Source: Candidatus Fonsibacter ubiquis (lineage in GTDB: Bacteria > Pseudomonadota > Alphaproteobacteria > Pelagibacterales > Pelagibacteraceae). From it: a DNA stretch of 64,000 bases. The stretch lies in the NCBI RefSeq assembly GCF_002688585.1, contig NZ_CP024034.1, forward strand, positions 673,501 to 737,500, in the 5' to 3' direction. The position numbers and the translations under genes were made by a program. The notes below the pieces were generated by a model that was not told where the DNA came from, ran no database searches, and saw only the letters and a program-made list of their open reading frames with translations. Below are positions 45,071 to 55,058 of the stretch, piece by piece. Each line of letters begins with the position of its first letter. Within the stretch, counting starts at the first letter, position 1.

Positions 45071-46306
45071 TTGAGTAAAACCTTACTTACAAAAAATAGG
45101 GCAATTTTTGTATTTTTAGTATTTGCTTTAGGTTACTTCATATCAACATTGATAAGGGCAAGTACTGCAACTTTGTCACCCGTTTTTTCACAAGAGCTTG
45201 GACTAAAAGCTGCAGATCTTGGACTTTTGGCTGGAGGGTATTTTTTAGGATTTGCTGCTATGCAACTTCCTAATGGATATTTTTTAGATAAATACGGCCC
45301 AAAAAAAATTATTCTATTTTTCTTGATAATTGCATTTCTTAGTACAATTGCTTTTTCAAATTCTGAAAATTTTTTTAGTCTTTTAGTCTCTAGAATTTTA
45401 ATTGGAGTAGGTGTTTCTGTATGTTTAATGGCCCCTCTTACAGGATATAGAAAATGGCTTCCGTTTGATAAACAGCAAAGAGCAAATGCTTGGATGTTGA
45501 TGGCAGGAGCATTAGGGATGTTAGCATCAACTGTTCCTATACAATTATTATTACCAGAAATAGGTTGGAGGAATATTTTTTTACTACTTTCTGGTTTAAT
45601 TTTTATTACAATTATACTTATAGTTATAATAATTCCTTCTTGGGGCAAAACTGATACACAAATAAAGGATGAAGGATTTTCAAGTTACAAAGTTATTTGG
45701 AAGCATCCATATTTTTTAAGTTTAGTTCCGCTTGGTTTTTTTAATTATGGAGGGTTGCAAGCAATTCAAACTCTATGGGCTGGACCCTGGATGACAAATG
45801 TGAGTGGATTTACAGCAACTCAAGCTGCCTTAAATTTATTTTGGTTAAATCTATCTATGCTCGTAACATTTTTTATTTGGGGATTTATTAATCCTTACTT
45901 CTATAAAAAAGGTATTTCTACAGATAAAATTATTATTTATGGAGTCCCATTTAGTTTTTTAGCTCTTGGATTTATTATTTATTCAGGAGAAAATGTAAGT
46001 GGTTTTCACTTTACGCTTTTTTTAATTTCTAGCGTATTTGTTTCACTTGCTCAGCCTGCAGTCGGTATGATTTTTTCAAATACAATTGCTGGCAAAGCTC
46101 TATCAAGTTATAATTTAATTTTATTCCTTGGAACATTTTCTGTCCAGTGGGCTATTGGAATATTTATAGATTTATTTAAATCTTTTGGTTATGCTACCTT
46201 GATAGCCTATCAACTGGCTTTATCTATATTTACTATTTGTTGCATACTCTCATATTTATATTTTGTTATTCACCACAAAGATCATTTAAAAAAAAATTAC
46301 TCTTAA
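45071..46306 (+). CDS. MFS transporter
   Basis: A 411-residue twelve-helix carrier. FALGYFISTLIRASTATLSPVFSQELGL begins the protein (first helix region, residues 17-44), the loop 2-3 motif is NGYFLDKYGPKKI, and a charged loop separates the halves near residue 200. The start is TTG with an AGGA-type site eight bases upstream; no better ATG is available. It lies 35 bases after acetoacetate-CoA ligase on the same strand, so it could be part of the same transcript. Substrate unknown. Confidence 0.87.
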   Translation: MSKTLLTKNRAIFVFLVFALGYFISTLIRASTATLSPVFSQELGLKAADLGLLAGGYFLGFAAMQLPNGYFLDKYGPKKIILFFLIIAFLSTIAFSNSENFFSLLVSRILIGVGVSVCLMAPLTGYRKWLPFDKQQRANAWMLMAGALGMLASTVPIQLLLPEIGWRNIFLLLSGLIFITIILIVIIIPSWGKTDTQIKDEGFSSYKVIWKHPYFLSLVPLGFFNYGGLQAIQTLWAGPWMTNVSGFTATQAALNLFWLNLSMLVTFFIWGFINPYFYKKGISTDKIIIYGVPFSFLALGFIIYSGENVSGFHFTLFLISSVFVSLAQPAVGMIFSNTIAGKALSSYNLILFLGTFSVQWAIGIFIDLFKSFGYATLIAYQLALSIFTICCILSYLYFVIHHKDHLKKNYS

Positions 46307-46337
46307 TTTTAAGTTTAGGATTATAAGGGAAGGGAGA

Positions 46338-46370
46338 TTTAAAGTGCTAACCAAAAGCTAGCACTTTAAA
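46338..46370. terminator. Convergent intergenic hairpin
   Basis: A 12-bp stem (TTTAAAGTGCTA / TAGCACTTTAAA) with a nine-base loop lies between the convergent MFS and small periplasmic protein genes. It is followed by an A run on the plus strand, and T-rich sequence flanks it in the minus direction only upstream, so it is likely a shared transcript end rather than a textbook terminator. Confidence 0.6.
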
Positions 46371-46378
46371 AAAAATGC

Positions 46379-46636
46379 TTACTTCTTCTTAGCAGGAGCT
46401 AAAAGAGCAGAAGCCGCATTGATTGATTTAACACAATCAGCTTCTTTTTTAGCTGCTAGTGCATCACCAGCTGCTTTTCTTAGATCAGCAGCTTTTTTTG
46501 TATTTGCTGCATCTAATTTTGCAGTTTTTACTGCTGCATCGTAACCTTTAATTAAATCAGCGCAAGATTTAGCTTGAGCATTTGCAAAAGATACGAATAA
46601 GAACATACCTACGATAGTTGCTAGTATTGCTTTCAT
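46379..46636 (-). CDS. Small secreted Ala/Lys-rich protein
   Basis: An 85-residue protein with a clear signal peptide (MKAILATIVGMFLFVSFANA, cut before QAKS). The mature part is about 65 residues, helical, rich in Ala, Lys and Asp, and has exactly two cysteines (SCADLIK and ADCVKSI) that could form a disulfide. I do not recognise the family. It is a stand-alone gene with a 200-base upstream region, in which TTTACA and TAAATT spaced by 17 bases on the minus strand could be a promoter. GC content is higher than its neighbours because of the alanine codons. Confidence 0.8.
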   Translation of the reverse strand: MKAILATIVGMFLFVSFANAQAKSCADLIKGYDAAVKTAKLDAANTKKAADLRKAAGDALAAKKEADCVKSINAASALLAPAKKK

Positions 46637-46842
46637 TTTTTTACTTTCTATTAAGTTAATGATGGCGGAATTTATTTAATAAGTAGTTTTTTGTAAATGT
46701 TATTTTGACACTAAAAAGACTAGTTTCTTAATAAAAATTGTTAAATAACTCAAATAAATCAATATTTTTAAATCTACGACCAATAAATTAGTTTATAACT
46801 ATTTATTACTGCAAGTTAATTAGAATAAATTCGCTTAAATTT

Positions 46843-49509
46843 TTATTTTTTTGATCTTATGCTTGCTTGAGCGGCAGATAATCTAGCTATGGGCACTCTA
46901 TAAGGCGAACAAGATACGTAATTTAATCCAGCTCTATGACAAAAATCTATAGAGTCTGGATCTCCACCATGCTCTCCGCAAATTCCAAATTTTATATTTT
47001 TTTTTGACTCAAGCCCCCTTGAACATGCCAGTTTTATAAGCTCGCCTACTCCATCTTGATCAATACTTACAAATGGATCAATTTTAAATATCTTATTTTC
47101 AACATAATCATCTAAAAATTTACCAGAGTCATCTCTTGATATACCGAGTGTTGTTTGCGTTAAATCATTTGTACCGAAACTAAAAAAGTCTGCATGTTTT
47201 GCAATATTCTTTGCACTTAAAGCAGCTCTTGGAAGTTCAATCATAGTACCTACTAAATAATCTACTTTAAAATTATTTTTCTTTTGAACTTCTTGTGCGA
47301 TACGATCAACTAATGTTCTTAAAATTTCTATTTCTCTTTCTGTTGCAACAAGCGGAATCATAATTTCAGGAATGACTGCTTCAACTTTTTGTTTTTGTAA
47401 CTCGAATAAAGCTTCAAATATTGCTCTACATTGCATTTCATAAATTTCAGGAAAAGAAATTGCTAGACGACAACCTCTGTGCCCGAGCATAGGATTTTCT
47501 TCATGTAAATAATTAATTCTATTTTTAATTTCGCTTGAATGAATTTTTAAAGATTTTGCTACAATATCAATTTCTTTTTCTGTTTTAGGTAAAAATTCAT
47601 GTAATGGAGGATCTAATAATCTAACGGTAACAGGAAGGCCTTTCATAATTGTAAAAATTTCCTCAAAATCTTTTCTTTGGAATGGTAAAATTTTATCTAA
47701 AGCCTTTAAGCGATCTTCTTTAGTTTTTGAAAGAATCATTTGTCTCACATACAAAATTCTTTCTTCATCAAAAAACATATGTTCAGTTCTACAAAGTCCG
47801 ATTCCCTCTGCGCCAAAACCTCGAGCGGTTCTAGAATCTAAAGGAGTTTCGGCATTTGCCCTAATTTTTAAAGTTCTAACTTCATCTGCCCACTTCATCA
47901 TCTCAGAAAAATCACCTGAGATATCTGGATTAATTGTTTTAACTTCACCAAGCATAACTTCACCTGTTGATCCATCAATTGTTATGATATCGCCCTCTTT
48001 CACCTCTGTGTTGTCTACTTTGAAAAGTTTAGCTGCATAATCTATTTTTATATTTCCAGCCCCTGAAACACAGGCTCTACCCATTCCTCTTGCAACAACA
48101 GCAGCGTGACTTGTCATTCCGCCTCTGCACGTTAAAATTCCAACGGCCGCATGCATTCCATGTATATCTTCTGGTGATGTCTCAACTCGGACTAAAATAG
48201 TATTCTGATTATTAGCTTTCATTTGCTCAGCATCATCAGCATTAAATGTAACTTTACCAGTTGCAGCACCAGGTGAAGCTGGCAGCCCTTTTGCTATTAC
48301 ATTCTTTTTAGCTTTTGGATCTAAGGTAGGATGTAAAAGCGTGTCTAAAATTTTTGGGTCAATTCTTAATAAAGCCTCATCTTTAGTAATCAATTTTTCA
48401 CTAACCATATCTACTGCTATCTTTATTGACGCTTTTGCAGTTCTTTTTCCAGATCTTGTTTGTAACATCCAAAGTTTTTTATTCTCAATGGTAAATTCAA
48501 TATCTTGCATATCACGGTAGTGGCTTTCTAATTTTTTATAAATTTTTGTAAGCTCGTTAAATGCCTCTGGCATTATCTCTTCCAATGAGAGATCTTCTGA
48601 TGACGACTCAAGTCTTGCTTTTTTTGTAATATTTCTTGGAGTTCGAATACCTGCAACAACATCTTCTCCTTGAGCATTAATTAAGTATTCACCATAAAAA
48701 CTATTTTCTCCTGTTGATGGGTTTCTAGTAAACGCAACTCCTGTTGCACAATCATTACCCATATTGCCAAATACCATAGATTGAATATTAACTGCCGTTC
48801 CCCATTCTTCAGGAATATTGTTTAATCTTCTATATGTTTTTGCTCTTTGATTTTGCCAAGACTTAAATACTGCGCTAATTGCCCCCCACAATTGCTCATG
48901 AGAGTCTTGTGGAAAATCTTTTTTAGTATTTTTTTTTACAATATCTTTATAGTTTCCTACAATTGTTCTCCAATCTTCAGCTTTAAGATCCGTATCTGAC
49001 AACACACCTTTAGTAAGTTTATAATTATCAAGCAAATCTTCAAAATTATGATGATCTACATCAAGGACAACATTACTATACATTTGAATAAAGCGTCTGT
49101 AACTATCATAAGCAAAAGTTGCGTTATTAGTTTTTTTAATTAATCCTAAAACTGTTTTATCATTCAATCCTAAATTTAAGACTGTATCCATCATTCCAGG
49201 CATAGAAACTCTTGCTCCTGATCTAACGGATACTAATAAAGGATTATTAAAATCGCCAAAATTTTTACCTAAAATTTTTTCTATGTTTGTAATAGCGTCT
49301 TCAACTTGAACTTTGAGATCATCTGGATATTTTTGATTATTTTTATAAAACTCATTACAAACTTCGGTTGTGATTGTAAATCCAGGAGGAACGGGAAGAC
49401 CTAATTTTCCCATTTCAGCTAAATTTGCCCCTTTTCCACCCAAAAGAGGTTTTTGCGAAACGGTTCCTTCGCAGTTTGAACTATTAAACTGATAAACCCA
49501 CTTTGGCAT
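46843..49509 (-). CDS. ppdK: Pyruvate, phosphate dikinase
   Basis: Interconverts pyruvate, ATP and phosphate with PEP, AMP and diphosphate. The 888-residue length is normal. The N-terminal nucleotide domain has GGKGANLAEMGKLGLPVPPGF, the phosphohistidine domain has CRGGMTSHAAVVARGMGRACVSG with the catalytic His, and the C-terminal PEP/pyruvate barrel has GTNDLTQTTLG and FGICGEHGGDP. It gives a reversible, energy-saving route between pyruvate and PEP. It starts two bases after glyS on the same strand, so it is the last gene of the sohB-like, glyQ, glyS, ppdK group. Confidence 0.98.
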   Translation of the reverse strand: MPKWVYQFNSSNCEGTVSQKPLLGGKGANLAEMGKLGLPVPPGFTITTEVCNEFYKNNQKYPDDLKVQVEDAITNIEKILGKNFGDFNNPLLVSVRSGARVSMPGMMDTVLNLGLNDKTVLGLIKKTNNATFAYDSYRRFIQMYSNVVLDVDHHNFEDLLDNYKLTKGVLSDTDLKAEDWRTIVGNYKDIVKKNTKKDFPQDSHEQLWGAISAVFKSWQNQRAKTYRRLNNIPEEWGTAVNIQSMVFGNMGNDCATGVAFTRNPSTGENSFYGEYLINAQGEDVVAGIRTPRNITKKARLESSSEDLSLEEIMPEAFNELTKIYKKLESHYRDMQDIEFTIENKKLWMLQTRSGKRTAKASIKIAVDMVSEKLITKDEALLRIDPKILDTLLHPTLDPKAKKNVIAKGLPASPGAATGKVTFNADDAEQMKANNQNTILVRVETSPEDIHGMHAAVGILTCRGGMTSHAAVVARGMGRACVSGAGNIKIDYAAKLFKVDNTEVKEGDIITIDGSTGEVMLGEVKTINPDISGDFSEMMKWADEVRTLKIRANAETPLDSRTARGFGAEGIGLCRTEHMFFDEERILYVRQMILSKTKEDRLKALDKILPFQRKDFEEIFTIMKGLPVTVRLLDPPLHEFLPKTEKEIDIVAKSLKIHSSEIKNRINYLHEENPMLGHRGCRLAISFPEIYEMQCRAIFEALFELQKQKVEAVIPEIMIPLVATEREIEILRTLVDRIAQEVQKKNNFKVDYLVGTMIELPRAALSAKNIAKHADFFSFGTNDLTQTTLGISRDDSGKFLDDYVENKIFKIDPFVSIDQDGVGELIKLACSRGLESKKNIKFGICGEHGGDPDSIDFCHRAGLNYVSCSPYRVPIARLSAAQASIRSKK

Positions 49510-49511
49510 TA

Positions 49512-51578
49512 TTAAACCTCAAATTTTGAAAAGTCTGCAAAACTATCAAAAGTTTTACACAATAGGAATAGTAACTCTAACCTGTTTTTTTTAATCTGTT
49601 CGTTTTCATCATTTACTTTTACATTATCAAAAAACTTATCAACAAAACTTTTTGTTCCAGCTAATAAACCCATAGTTTGCTCTACGGTTCTTAATCGTGC
49701 AGGAGTTGTATAATGTTCTCTTATTTCATTTATTTTTTCTAATAAAAAATTCTCCTCATTATGTTTGAATAAAACGGCGTCTGGGTCTCCAAATAGCTCT
49801 TGCCTAAAATCTTTTTTTGATTGCTCTAAAATATTTGTGCATCTTTTATAAACTGCAATAACATTAGCCCCATCATCAGTTTTAACTACTTTGTTTAAAT
49901 TTTTGATTTTAGCAAACAATGAAAAATAGTCATCTGATCGACTATTAAATAAAACAGACTCAATAACATCAGGCCTAATTTTATTGTCTTTAAGTAAATT
50001 TTTGAAACGCTCGGTAATAAAAAATAAAATTTCTTCAGTAAACTTAGGGTTTTGTATGTTTACATTTTGAGCAAGATATGAATTTTTTGAATTATTAATT
50101 AATTCCTTTAACGAAATATAAACTCTGTTTTCAATTATTATTCTTAGGATACCAAGAGCTGATCTTCTTAATGCGTATGGATCTTTAGAGCTTGTAGGCT
50201 TTTCATTAATACCAAAGAAACCAACTAAATTATCAATCTTATCGGCCAACGCAATAGCAATAGAAATTTTTTCTTTTGGGATTTTATCTTCTGGTCCAAT
50301 TGGTAAATAGTGATCAGAAATTGCGTTAGCAATTTCTAAACTAAAACCTTGTTCAACTGCAAAATATTTTCCAAGTACGCCCTGTAACTCTGGATATTCG
50401 CCTACTAAATCTGAAACTAAATCTGCCTTACAAATTGACGCTGCTATTTCAGCGTCATCTTTTTTACAATTAATAATATCTGCAATAAATGATGCTAAAA
50501 CTCTTATTCTTTGTGTTTTATCATAAAGTGAACCAAGTCCTTTATAAAATATAATCCCTTTGAGTTTACTTACTTGCTTTACTAAATTTTGACTTTTATT
50601 TTTTTCCCAGAAAAATTTTGCATCGGTTAAGCGAGCTGCAAGAACTCTCTCGTTTCCTTTTATAATTTTTTTTTGTACATCCTCTTTATTTGCAACTACA
50701 ATGAAATTATTTATAAGTTTATGATTATTAATAGAACGCATTGGAAAATATCTTTGGTGATGCTGCATTGTTAAAATAAGCAATTCCTCTGGCAATTTTA
50801 AAAAATCTTTTAAAAATGACCCCTTTAGCACTATCGGATCTTCAACTAAGTTAATAACTTGTTTAAGTAATTTATTGTTAATTTCTAATTCGCAATCATT
50901 TTTTTTTAAAAATGAAATAATATTTTTAGTAATTAATTTTTCTCTTTCTGCATTATCAAAAATAATTCTTTTATCAGCTAATATTTTTTTAAAATGAGAA
51001 TAATCTTTAACAACAACCGCTTTATCCTCTAATGGTCCATCGACATATGTAATATTTCTTGCTGTTAAATGGAAAAAATTAAATGGAATGGTATTTTTAT
51101 CAAATAAGCACAAAATTGACTTTAAAGGTCGACCCCAAGAAAGATCATAACTGCCCCAACGCATTTTTTTTCTCCATTGCAGACCATTTAAAAAATTAGG
51201 GATATTTTTTTTAATTTCTTCAATAACAGGTATTTCTTTTTTTTGTGTTTTTGCAAAAATAAACTTTCCTTTGTCTATTTCTTCTTCATAAATATCTTTT
51301 GGATCTAAATTATTTGATTTAACAAATCCCTGTATAGCTTGTTCTGGAGCTCCAACTTTTGGACCTCTTAAAATTTTTGCTTCAGTTTTAATATTTATTG
51401 GTAAATTACTATAGTAAAAGATTAATCTTTTGGGAGTTGAGTATATTTCACTTATAACTTTTTTAAAATTATGTTTCTCGAAAAATGATATGAAGTTTGC
51501 GGAAATATTATTCTTTGCATCTTCTTGTAATGTAGGTGGTATTTCCTCAGAATATAATTCTAATAATAAATCAGACAT
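49512..51578 (-). CDS. glyS: Glycyl-tRNA synthetase beta subunit
   Basis: Beta chain (688 residues) of the heterotetrameric glycyl-tRNA synthetase; it binds and proofreads tRNA-Gly. LLLELYSEEIPP at the N-terminus, GPKVGAPEQAIQGF and MQHHQRYFP are typical, and the HD-like region has DLVGEYPELQGVLGKYFA and ISDHYLP. It overlaps the glyQ stop by one base (TAATG), so the subunits are made by coupled translation. Confidence 0.97.
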   Translation of the reverse strand: MSDLLLELYSEEIPPTLQEDAKNNISANFISFFEKHNFKKVISEIYSTPKRLIFYYSNLPINIKTEAKILRGPKVGAPEQAIQGFVKSNNLDPKDIYEEEIDKGKFIFAKTQKKEIPVIEEIKKNIPNFLNGLQWRKKMRWGSYDLSWGRPLKSILCLFDKNTIPFNFFHLTARNITYVDGPLEDKAVVVKDYSHFKKILADKRIIFDNAEREKLITKNIISFLKKNDCELEINNKLLKQVINLVEDPIVLKGSFLKDFLKLPEELLILTMQHHQRYFPMRSINNHKLINNFIVVANKEDVQKKIIKGNERVLAARLTDAKFFWEKNKSQNLVKQVSKLKGIIFYKGLGSLYDKTQRIRVLASFIADIINCKKDDAEIAASICKADLVSDLVGEYPELQGVLGKYFAVEQGFSLEIANAISDHYLPIGPEDKIPKEKISIAIALADKIDNLVGFFGINEKPTSSKDPYALRRSALGILRIIIENRVYISLKELINNSKNSYLAQNVNIQNPKFTEEILFFITERFKNLLKDNKIRPDVIESVLFNSRSDDYFSLFAKIKNLNKVVKTDDGANVIAVYKRCTNILEQSKKDFRQELFGDPDAVLFKHNEENFLLEKINEIREHYTTPARLRTVEQTMGLLAGTKSFVDKFFDNVKVNDENEQIKKNRLELLFLLCKTFDSFADFSKFEV

Positions 51579-52507
51579 TAATCAGAGTTCTTTAACCAAA
51601 CTTCTGCTGTATTCTTAACGAGAGTTCTAATTTTGTTAATAAATCCAGCCCTTTCTGTAACCGATATAACTCCTCTTGCGTCTAGAGTATTAAAGATGTG
51701 ACTGGCTTTTAAACATTGATCATAAGCGGGAAGAGCTAAATTCTTAGATAATAAATGCTGACATTCGCCTTCTGTCATCGCAAATGCTTTTAAAAGATTA
51801 TCAGCGTTTGCAAACTCAAAATTATATGCTGAAAATTCTTTTTCATTACGCTTATAAACATCTCCGTATTTAATTCCTTCATTATTCCATCTAATATCAA
51901 AAACACTATCTACTCCTTGAATGAACATTGTAATCCTTTCAAGACCATAAGTAATTTCTGCTGATACTGGTTTGCATTCAAATCCTGCCATCTGTTGAAA
52001 ATAAGTAAATTGAGTAATCTCCATTCCATCACACCATACTTCCCATCCAAGTCCGGAGGCTCCTAAAGTTGGACTTTCCCAATCATCCTCTACAAAACGA
52101 ATATCATGCTCTTTATAATTTATTCCAAGAATGCTTAAGCTTTTAAGATAAAGACTTTGCACATTTTCTGGCGATGGTTTGATTAAAACTTGAAATTGAT
52201 AATAATGCTGAAGTCTATTTGGATTATCTCCATAACGACCATCGGTTGGTCTTCTAGATGGCTGAACATAAGCTGCTTTCCAAGGCTTTGGTCCTAGAGA
52301 TCTTAATGTTGTTGCAGGATGAAAAGTGCCAGCTCCAACTTCTATATCGTAAGGTTGCATCACGACACAACCATAATCAGACCAGAATTTTTGCAATTTA
52401 AATATAACTTCTTGAAAAGATAAATCTTGTGGTTTTGATTTACTTTTAATTAGAATTTTTTTTTTGGTTATGCCTTTTTTTAAATTTATTTTTTTTTTAG
52501 ATACCAT
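51578..52507 (-). CDS. glyQ: Glycyl-tRNA synthetase alpha subunit
   Basis: Catalytic alpha chain (309 residues) of glycyl-tRNA synthetase. The core is highly conserved: [33 protein letters not shown], and [19 protein letters not shown]. The first 27 residues are an extra lysine-rich stretch before the family core begins at [11 protein letters not shown], so either a short basic extension is present or a later start is used, although no in-frame ATG occurs between them. It follows the S49 peptidase gene by two bases. Confidence 0.97.
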   Translation of the reverse strand: MVSKKKINLKKGITKKKILIKSKSKPQDLSFQEVIFKLQKFWSDYGCVVMQPYDIEVGAGTFHPATTLRSLGPKPWKAAYVQPSRRPTDGRYGDNPNRLQHYYQFQVLIKPSPENVQSLYLKSLSILGINYKEHDIRFVEDDWESPTLGASGLGWEVWCDGMEITQFTYFQQMAGFECKPVSAEITYGLERITMFIQGVDSVFDIRWNNEGIKYGDVYKRNEKEFSAYNFEFANADNLLKAFAMTEGECQHLLSKNLALPAYDQCLKASHIFNTLDARGVISVTERAGFINKIRTLVKNTAEVWLKNSD

Positions 52508-52509
52508 TT

Positions 52510-53322
52510 TTATAAGCCATATTTGTTCCAGATTGATCTTACTTCTAGTTCATTTATAACTTCTGAATATGAGCCTGATAATTGTGAGGAAAGTTTTCGT
52601 TTTAACCAACTTTGGGTTGCTTCAAATTTTTTGACTTTAAGATCTTTGCCAAATTTATCTTTTAAAATTACCTGTAGAGTTCCAACTCCGTCAATTAAAC
52701 CAAGTTGTAAAGATTTTTTTCCAGACCAAAATTCCCCAGAAAACAACATTGAATAATTTTCAGATTTAATTTTATCTTTTCTACTATTTTTAACCAAATT
52801 AATAAATTCTTCGTGCAAGTCTTTTTGTAATGATTTTAATTTTTCTATATCCTCTTTTTTTTCTTCTAAAAATGGATCTAAAATACTTTTACTTTCACCT
52901 GCTGTATGTACTCTTCTTTGTACACCAATTTTTTTTATTAACTCTTGAAATCCAAATCCTGAATAAATAACTCCGATTGATCCTACAATTGAATTAGTGT
53001 TTGCATAAATTTCATCTCCAGCACACATCAGCATATATCCACCTGATGCCGCGACATCCTCAGCATATGTAATTACTTTAACTTTTTTATCATCTGCCTC
53101 AGAACGAATAAGATCATATAAAAGATTAGACTGAACTGGTGATCCTCCAGGAGAATTAATGGAGATCACTACTGCTTTAATATTCTTTAAAGCAAAGGCT
53201 TTTTTAATAGTATCGCTTTGACTAGCGTAACTCATTCCTTGGCTAAATCTGCCTACATTTCCTATAACACCATTTAATCTTATTAAAGAAACCGTTGGTT
53301 TTGATTTAAAAAATGAAAACAT
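52510..53322 (-). CDS. S49 family peptidase (SohB/SppA-like)
   Basis: Serine peptidase of 270 residues, without a signal peptide or membrane helix, so it is the short form of the signal-peptide peptidase family. SINSPGGSP (about residues 54-62) forms the oxyanion region, Ser93 in [10 protein letters not shown] is the nucleophile, and Lys145 in [10 protein letters not shown] is the general base; the 52-residue separation matches bacterial SppA. It probably clips residual signal peptides or membrane peptides. It leads the leftward glyQ-glyS-ppdK group and is divergent from the polyprenyl synthase gene. Confidence 0.92.
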   Translation of the reverse strand: MFSFFKSKPTVSLIRLNGVIGNVGRFSQGMSYASQSDTIKKAFALKNIKAVVISINSPGGSPVQSNLLYDLIRSEADDKKVKVITYAEDVAASGGYMLMCAGDEIYANTNSIVGSIGVIYSGFGFQELIKKIGVQRRVHTAGESKSILDPFLEEKKEDIEKLKSLQKDLHEEFINLVKNSRKDKIKSENYSMLFSGEFWSGKKSLQLGLIDGVGTLQVILKDKFGKDLKVKKFEATQSWLKRKLSSQLSGSYSEVINELEVRSIWNKYGL

Positions 53323-53408
53323 AATTAGTATCTTTTAAACTTTTATTATTAGTATTCCAGAGTAAAAATTTAATAATACTTTAGGTTTATTAATGCTACA
53401 AAAGCTAC

Positions 53409-54422
53409 GTGAAAAATAATATCGTACAACTAGAAAAGTTTCAAAAAAAAACTCCTTACGATTCTCTTAAAGAAATATTTAATGAGGACTTAAACAAAGT
53501 AGAAGAATTTACTAAATTAAAATTATCAAGCGAAGTAGATCTGATTGGAAAAATGGCTAGTTACCAATTAGGTTCAGGAGGAAAAAGATTAAGATCTATA
53601 TTAACTTTAGCAAGCTCCAATATTAACGAATATAATGGTGAGCACAATATTCATTTAGCTGCCTGTGTTGAGCTTATTCATAGTGCTACTTTACTTCATG
53701 ACGATGTTATCGATAATAGTTTAGTGAGACGTGGCAAAAAAACTTCAAACGTAATTTGGGGGAACCAAACATCTATATTGGTTGGCGATTATTTCTTAAG
53801 TCGATGTTTTGAAATTATGGTTGATGTTGGTTCTCTAGAAATTTTGAAATTATTATCCAACATATCCGCAGAGATTGCTCAGGGTGAGGTATTGCAACTT
53901 CAGCATAAAAAAGAAGTAGATATAACTGAGCAAGTTTATTTAAATATTATTACACAAAAAACAGCTTCGTTGTTTGGTGCTGCTATGAAAGTGGGTGGTT
54001 GTCTTGCAAATAAATCAGAAAATGAAAAAAAAGCTTTGCAATCTTATGGTGTAAATCTAGGTATCGTTTTTCAAATTAGTGACGACATCTTAGATTACAA
54101 TTCTACTAAAACATTTGGCAAAGATATCGGTAATGATTTTTATGAGGGAAAAATTACTTTACCAATAATTATTTTATTTCAAAAATCAAATGAAAATGAA
54201 AGAGAAGAAATTAAAAAATATTTTATTAATGATACAAGAACTGAAAAACAATTAGGCAATATTTTATCATTAATAAAAAAACATGATGTAATTAATGTAT
54301 GCAAAAAAAGAGCCGAATATTTCTCAAATGTTTCTTCGGACTCTCTAAATATATTTAAAAATTCTGATATTAAAAAAAATCTTCAAGATTTATCTTTTTA
54401 TTTAATTAATAGGACGAATTAA
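53409..54422 (+). CDS. ispB: Polyprenyl diphosphate synthase (octaprenyl type)
   Basis: Trans-prenyltransferase of 337 residues. The first aspartate motif is LLHDDVIDNS, GGKRLRSIL precedes it, and the second aspartate motif is ISDDILDYN. Length and context favour the long-chain enzyme that makes the ubiquinone side chain rather than GGPP synthase. The start is GTG. The 3' end overlaps the convergent tspO gene by 17 bases. It could not be assigned as the missing CrtE from sequence alone. Confidence 0.88.
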   Translation: MKNNIVQLEKFQKKTPYDSLKEIFNEDLNKVEEFTKLKLSSEVDLIGKMASYQLGSGGKRLRSILTLASSNINEYNGEHNIHLAACVELIHSATLLHDDVIDNSLVRRGKKTSNVIWGNQTSILVGDYFLSRCFEIMVDVGSLEILKLLSNISAEIAQGEVLQLQHKKEVDITEQVYLNIITQKTASLFGAAMKVGGCLANKSENEKKALQSYGVNLGIVFQISDDILDYNSTKTFGKDIGNDFYEGKITLPIIILFQKSNENEREEIKKYFINDTRTEKQLGNILSLIKKHDVINVCKKRAEYFSNVSSDSLNIFKNSDIKKNLQDLSFYLINRTN

Positions 54423-54897
54423 GAATGTAAATTGTACTATTTAAGTACAATGCATAAGTTGACCATGCAAAATATGGTAGCATTAATACAACGGATGGTT
54501 TGCTATACTTTGAATATAAAACCATTAAATATAAAATAAAAAAAATAATTATCGAAATTACAAAACTTGCAAGAAAAATTTGTTTATAATAAAAAAATAC
54601 ATAACTCCAACTTGCATTAATTAACAAGTGAATAAAATATACTGCTAAAATTTTATTTGAATTTTTGCTTTTTTTATAAGCAAGCCAAGCTGCAACTGAC
54701 ATCATTGCATAAAGCAATGTCCAGACCGGTCCAAAAATCCAATTAGGAGGATTATATGCTGGTTTTACTAAATTAAAATACCAAGGATCTAATGCTGCCT
54801 TTGTTACAAACCCTGATGGAAAAGTTATTAAAAAAGTGGCTAAAATAATTACAAATAAACTTAAATACTCTGGTGATTTTGATTTATAACTTTTCAT
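54406..54897 (-). CDS. tspO: TspO/MBR family tryptophan-rich sensory protein
   Basis: A 163-residue, five-helix outer- or inner-membrane protein that binds porphyrins and related ligands. Conserved residues are in WYFNLVKPAYNPPNWIFGPVWTLLYAMM and AWSTYALYLN (cited by parts; the first runs over residues 39-66). In photosynthetic relatives TspO regulates pigment genes in response to light and oxygen; a tie to carotenoid/retinal control here would be inference. It follows a tiny coding frame by two bases, downstream of gcvP. Confidence 0.9.
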   Translation of the reverse strand: MKSYKSKSPEYLSLFVIILATFLITFPSGFVTKAALDPWYFNLVKPAYNPPNWIFGPVWTLLYAMMSVAAWLAYKKSKNSNKILAVYFIHLLINASWSYVFFYYKQIFLASFVISIIIFFILYLMVLYSKYSKPSVVLMLPYFAWSTYALYLNSTIYILNSSY

Positions 54898-54899
54898 TA

Positions 54900-55058
54900 T
54901 TAACTTGTTGCTTTAACATAAATTAACGCAAGGGCCGCTAATATATGTCCATAATAAGTTAAATTAACAAAAACTCTTAAAATAAATTTATGATCATCTT
55001 TAATCTTAAGAAAATCACAAAGAACATTGCCAGGATTGTAAAGTAATTCTAACTTCAA
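54900..55058 (-). CDS. Small protein, 52 aa, between gcvP and tspO
   Basis: Directly after the gcvP stop (TAA then TTG) an open frame encodes MKLELLYNPGNVL, a charged IKDDHK segment, then one transmembrane helix and ends YVKATS. A GAGGA ribosome-binding site sits in the gcvP 3' end, ten bases before the TTG, and the stop is two bases before the tspO ATG. The tight packing on both sides argues for a real gene; no family is recognised. Confidence 0.6.
   Translation of the reverse strand: MKLELLYNPGNVLCDFLKIKDDHKFILRVFVNLTYYGHILAALALIYVKATS

Noticed and set aside
45133-45648. 171-codon open frame opposite the MFS gene
   Set aside because: It is antisense to well-supported MFS coding sequence, with proline- and cysteine-scattered composition and no recognisable domain.
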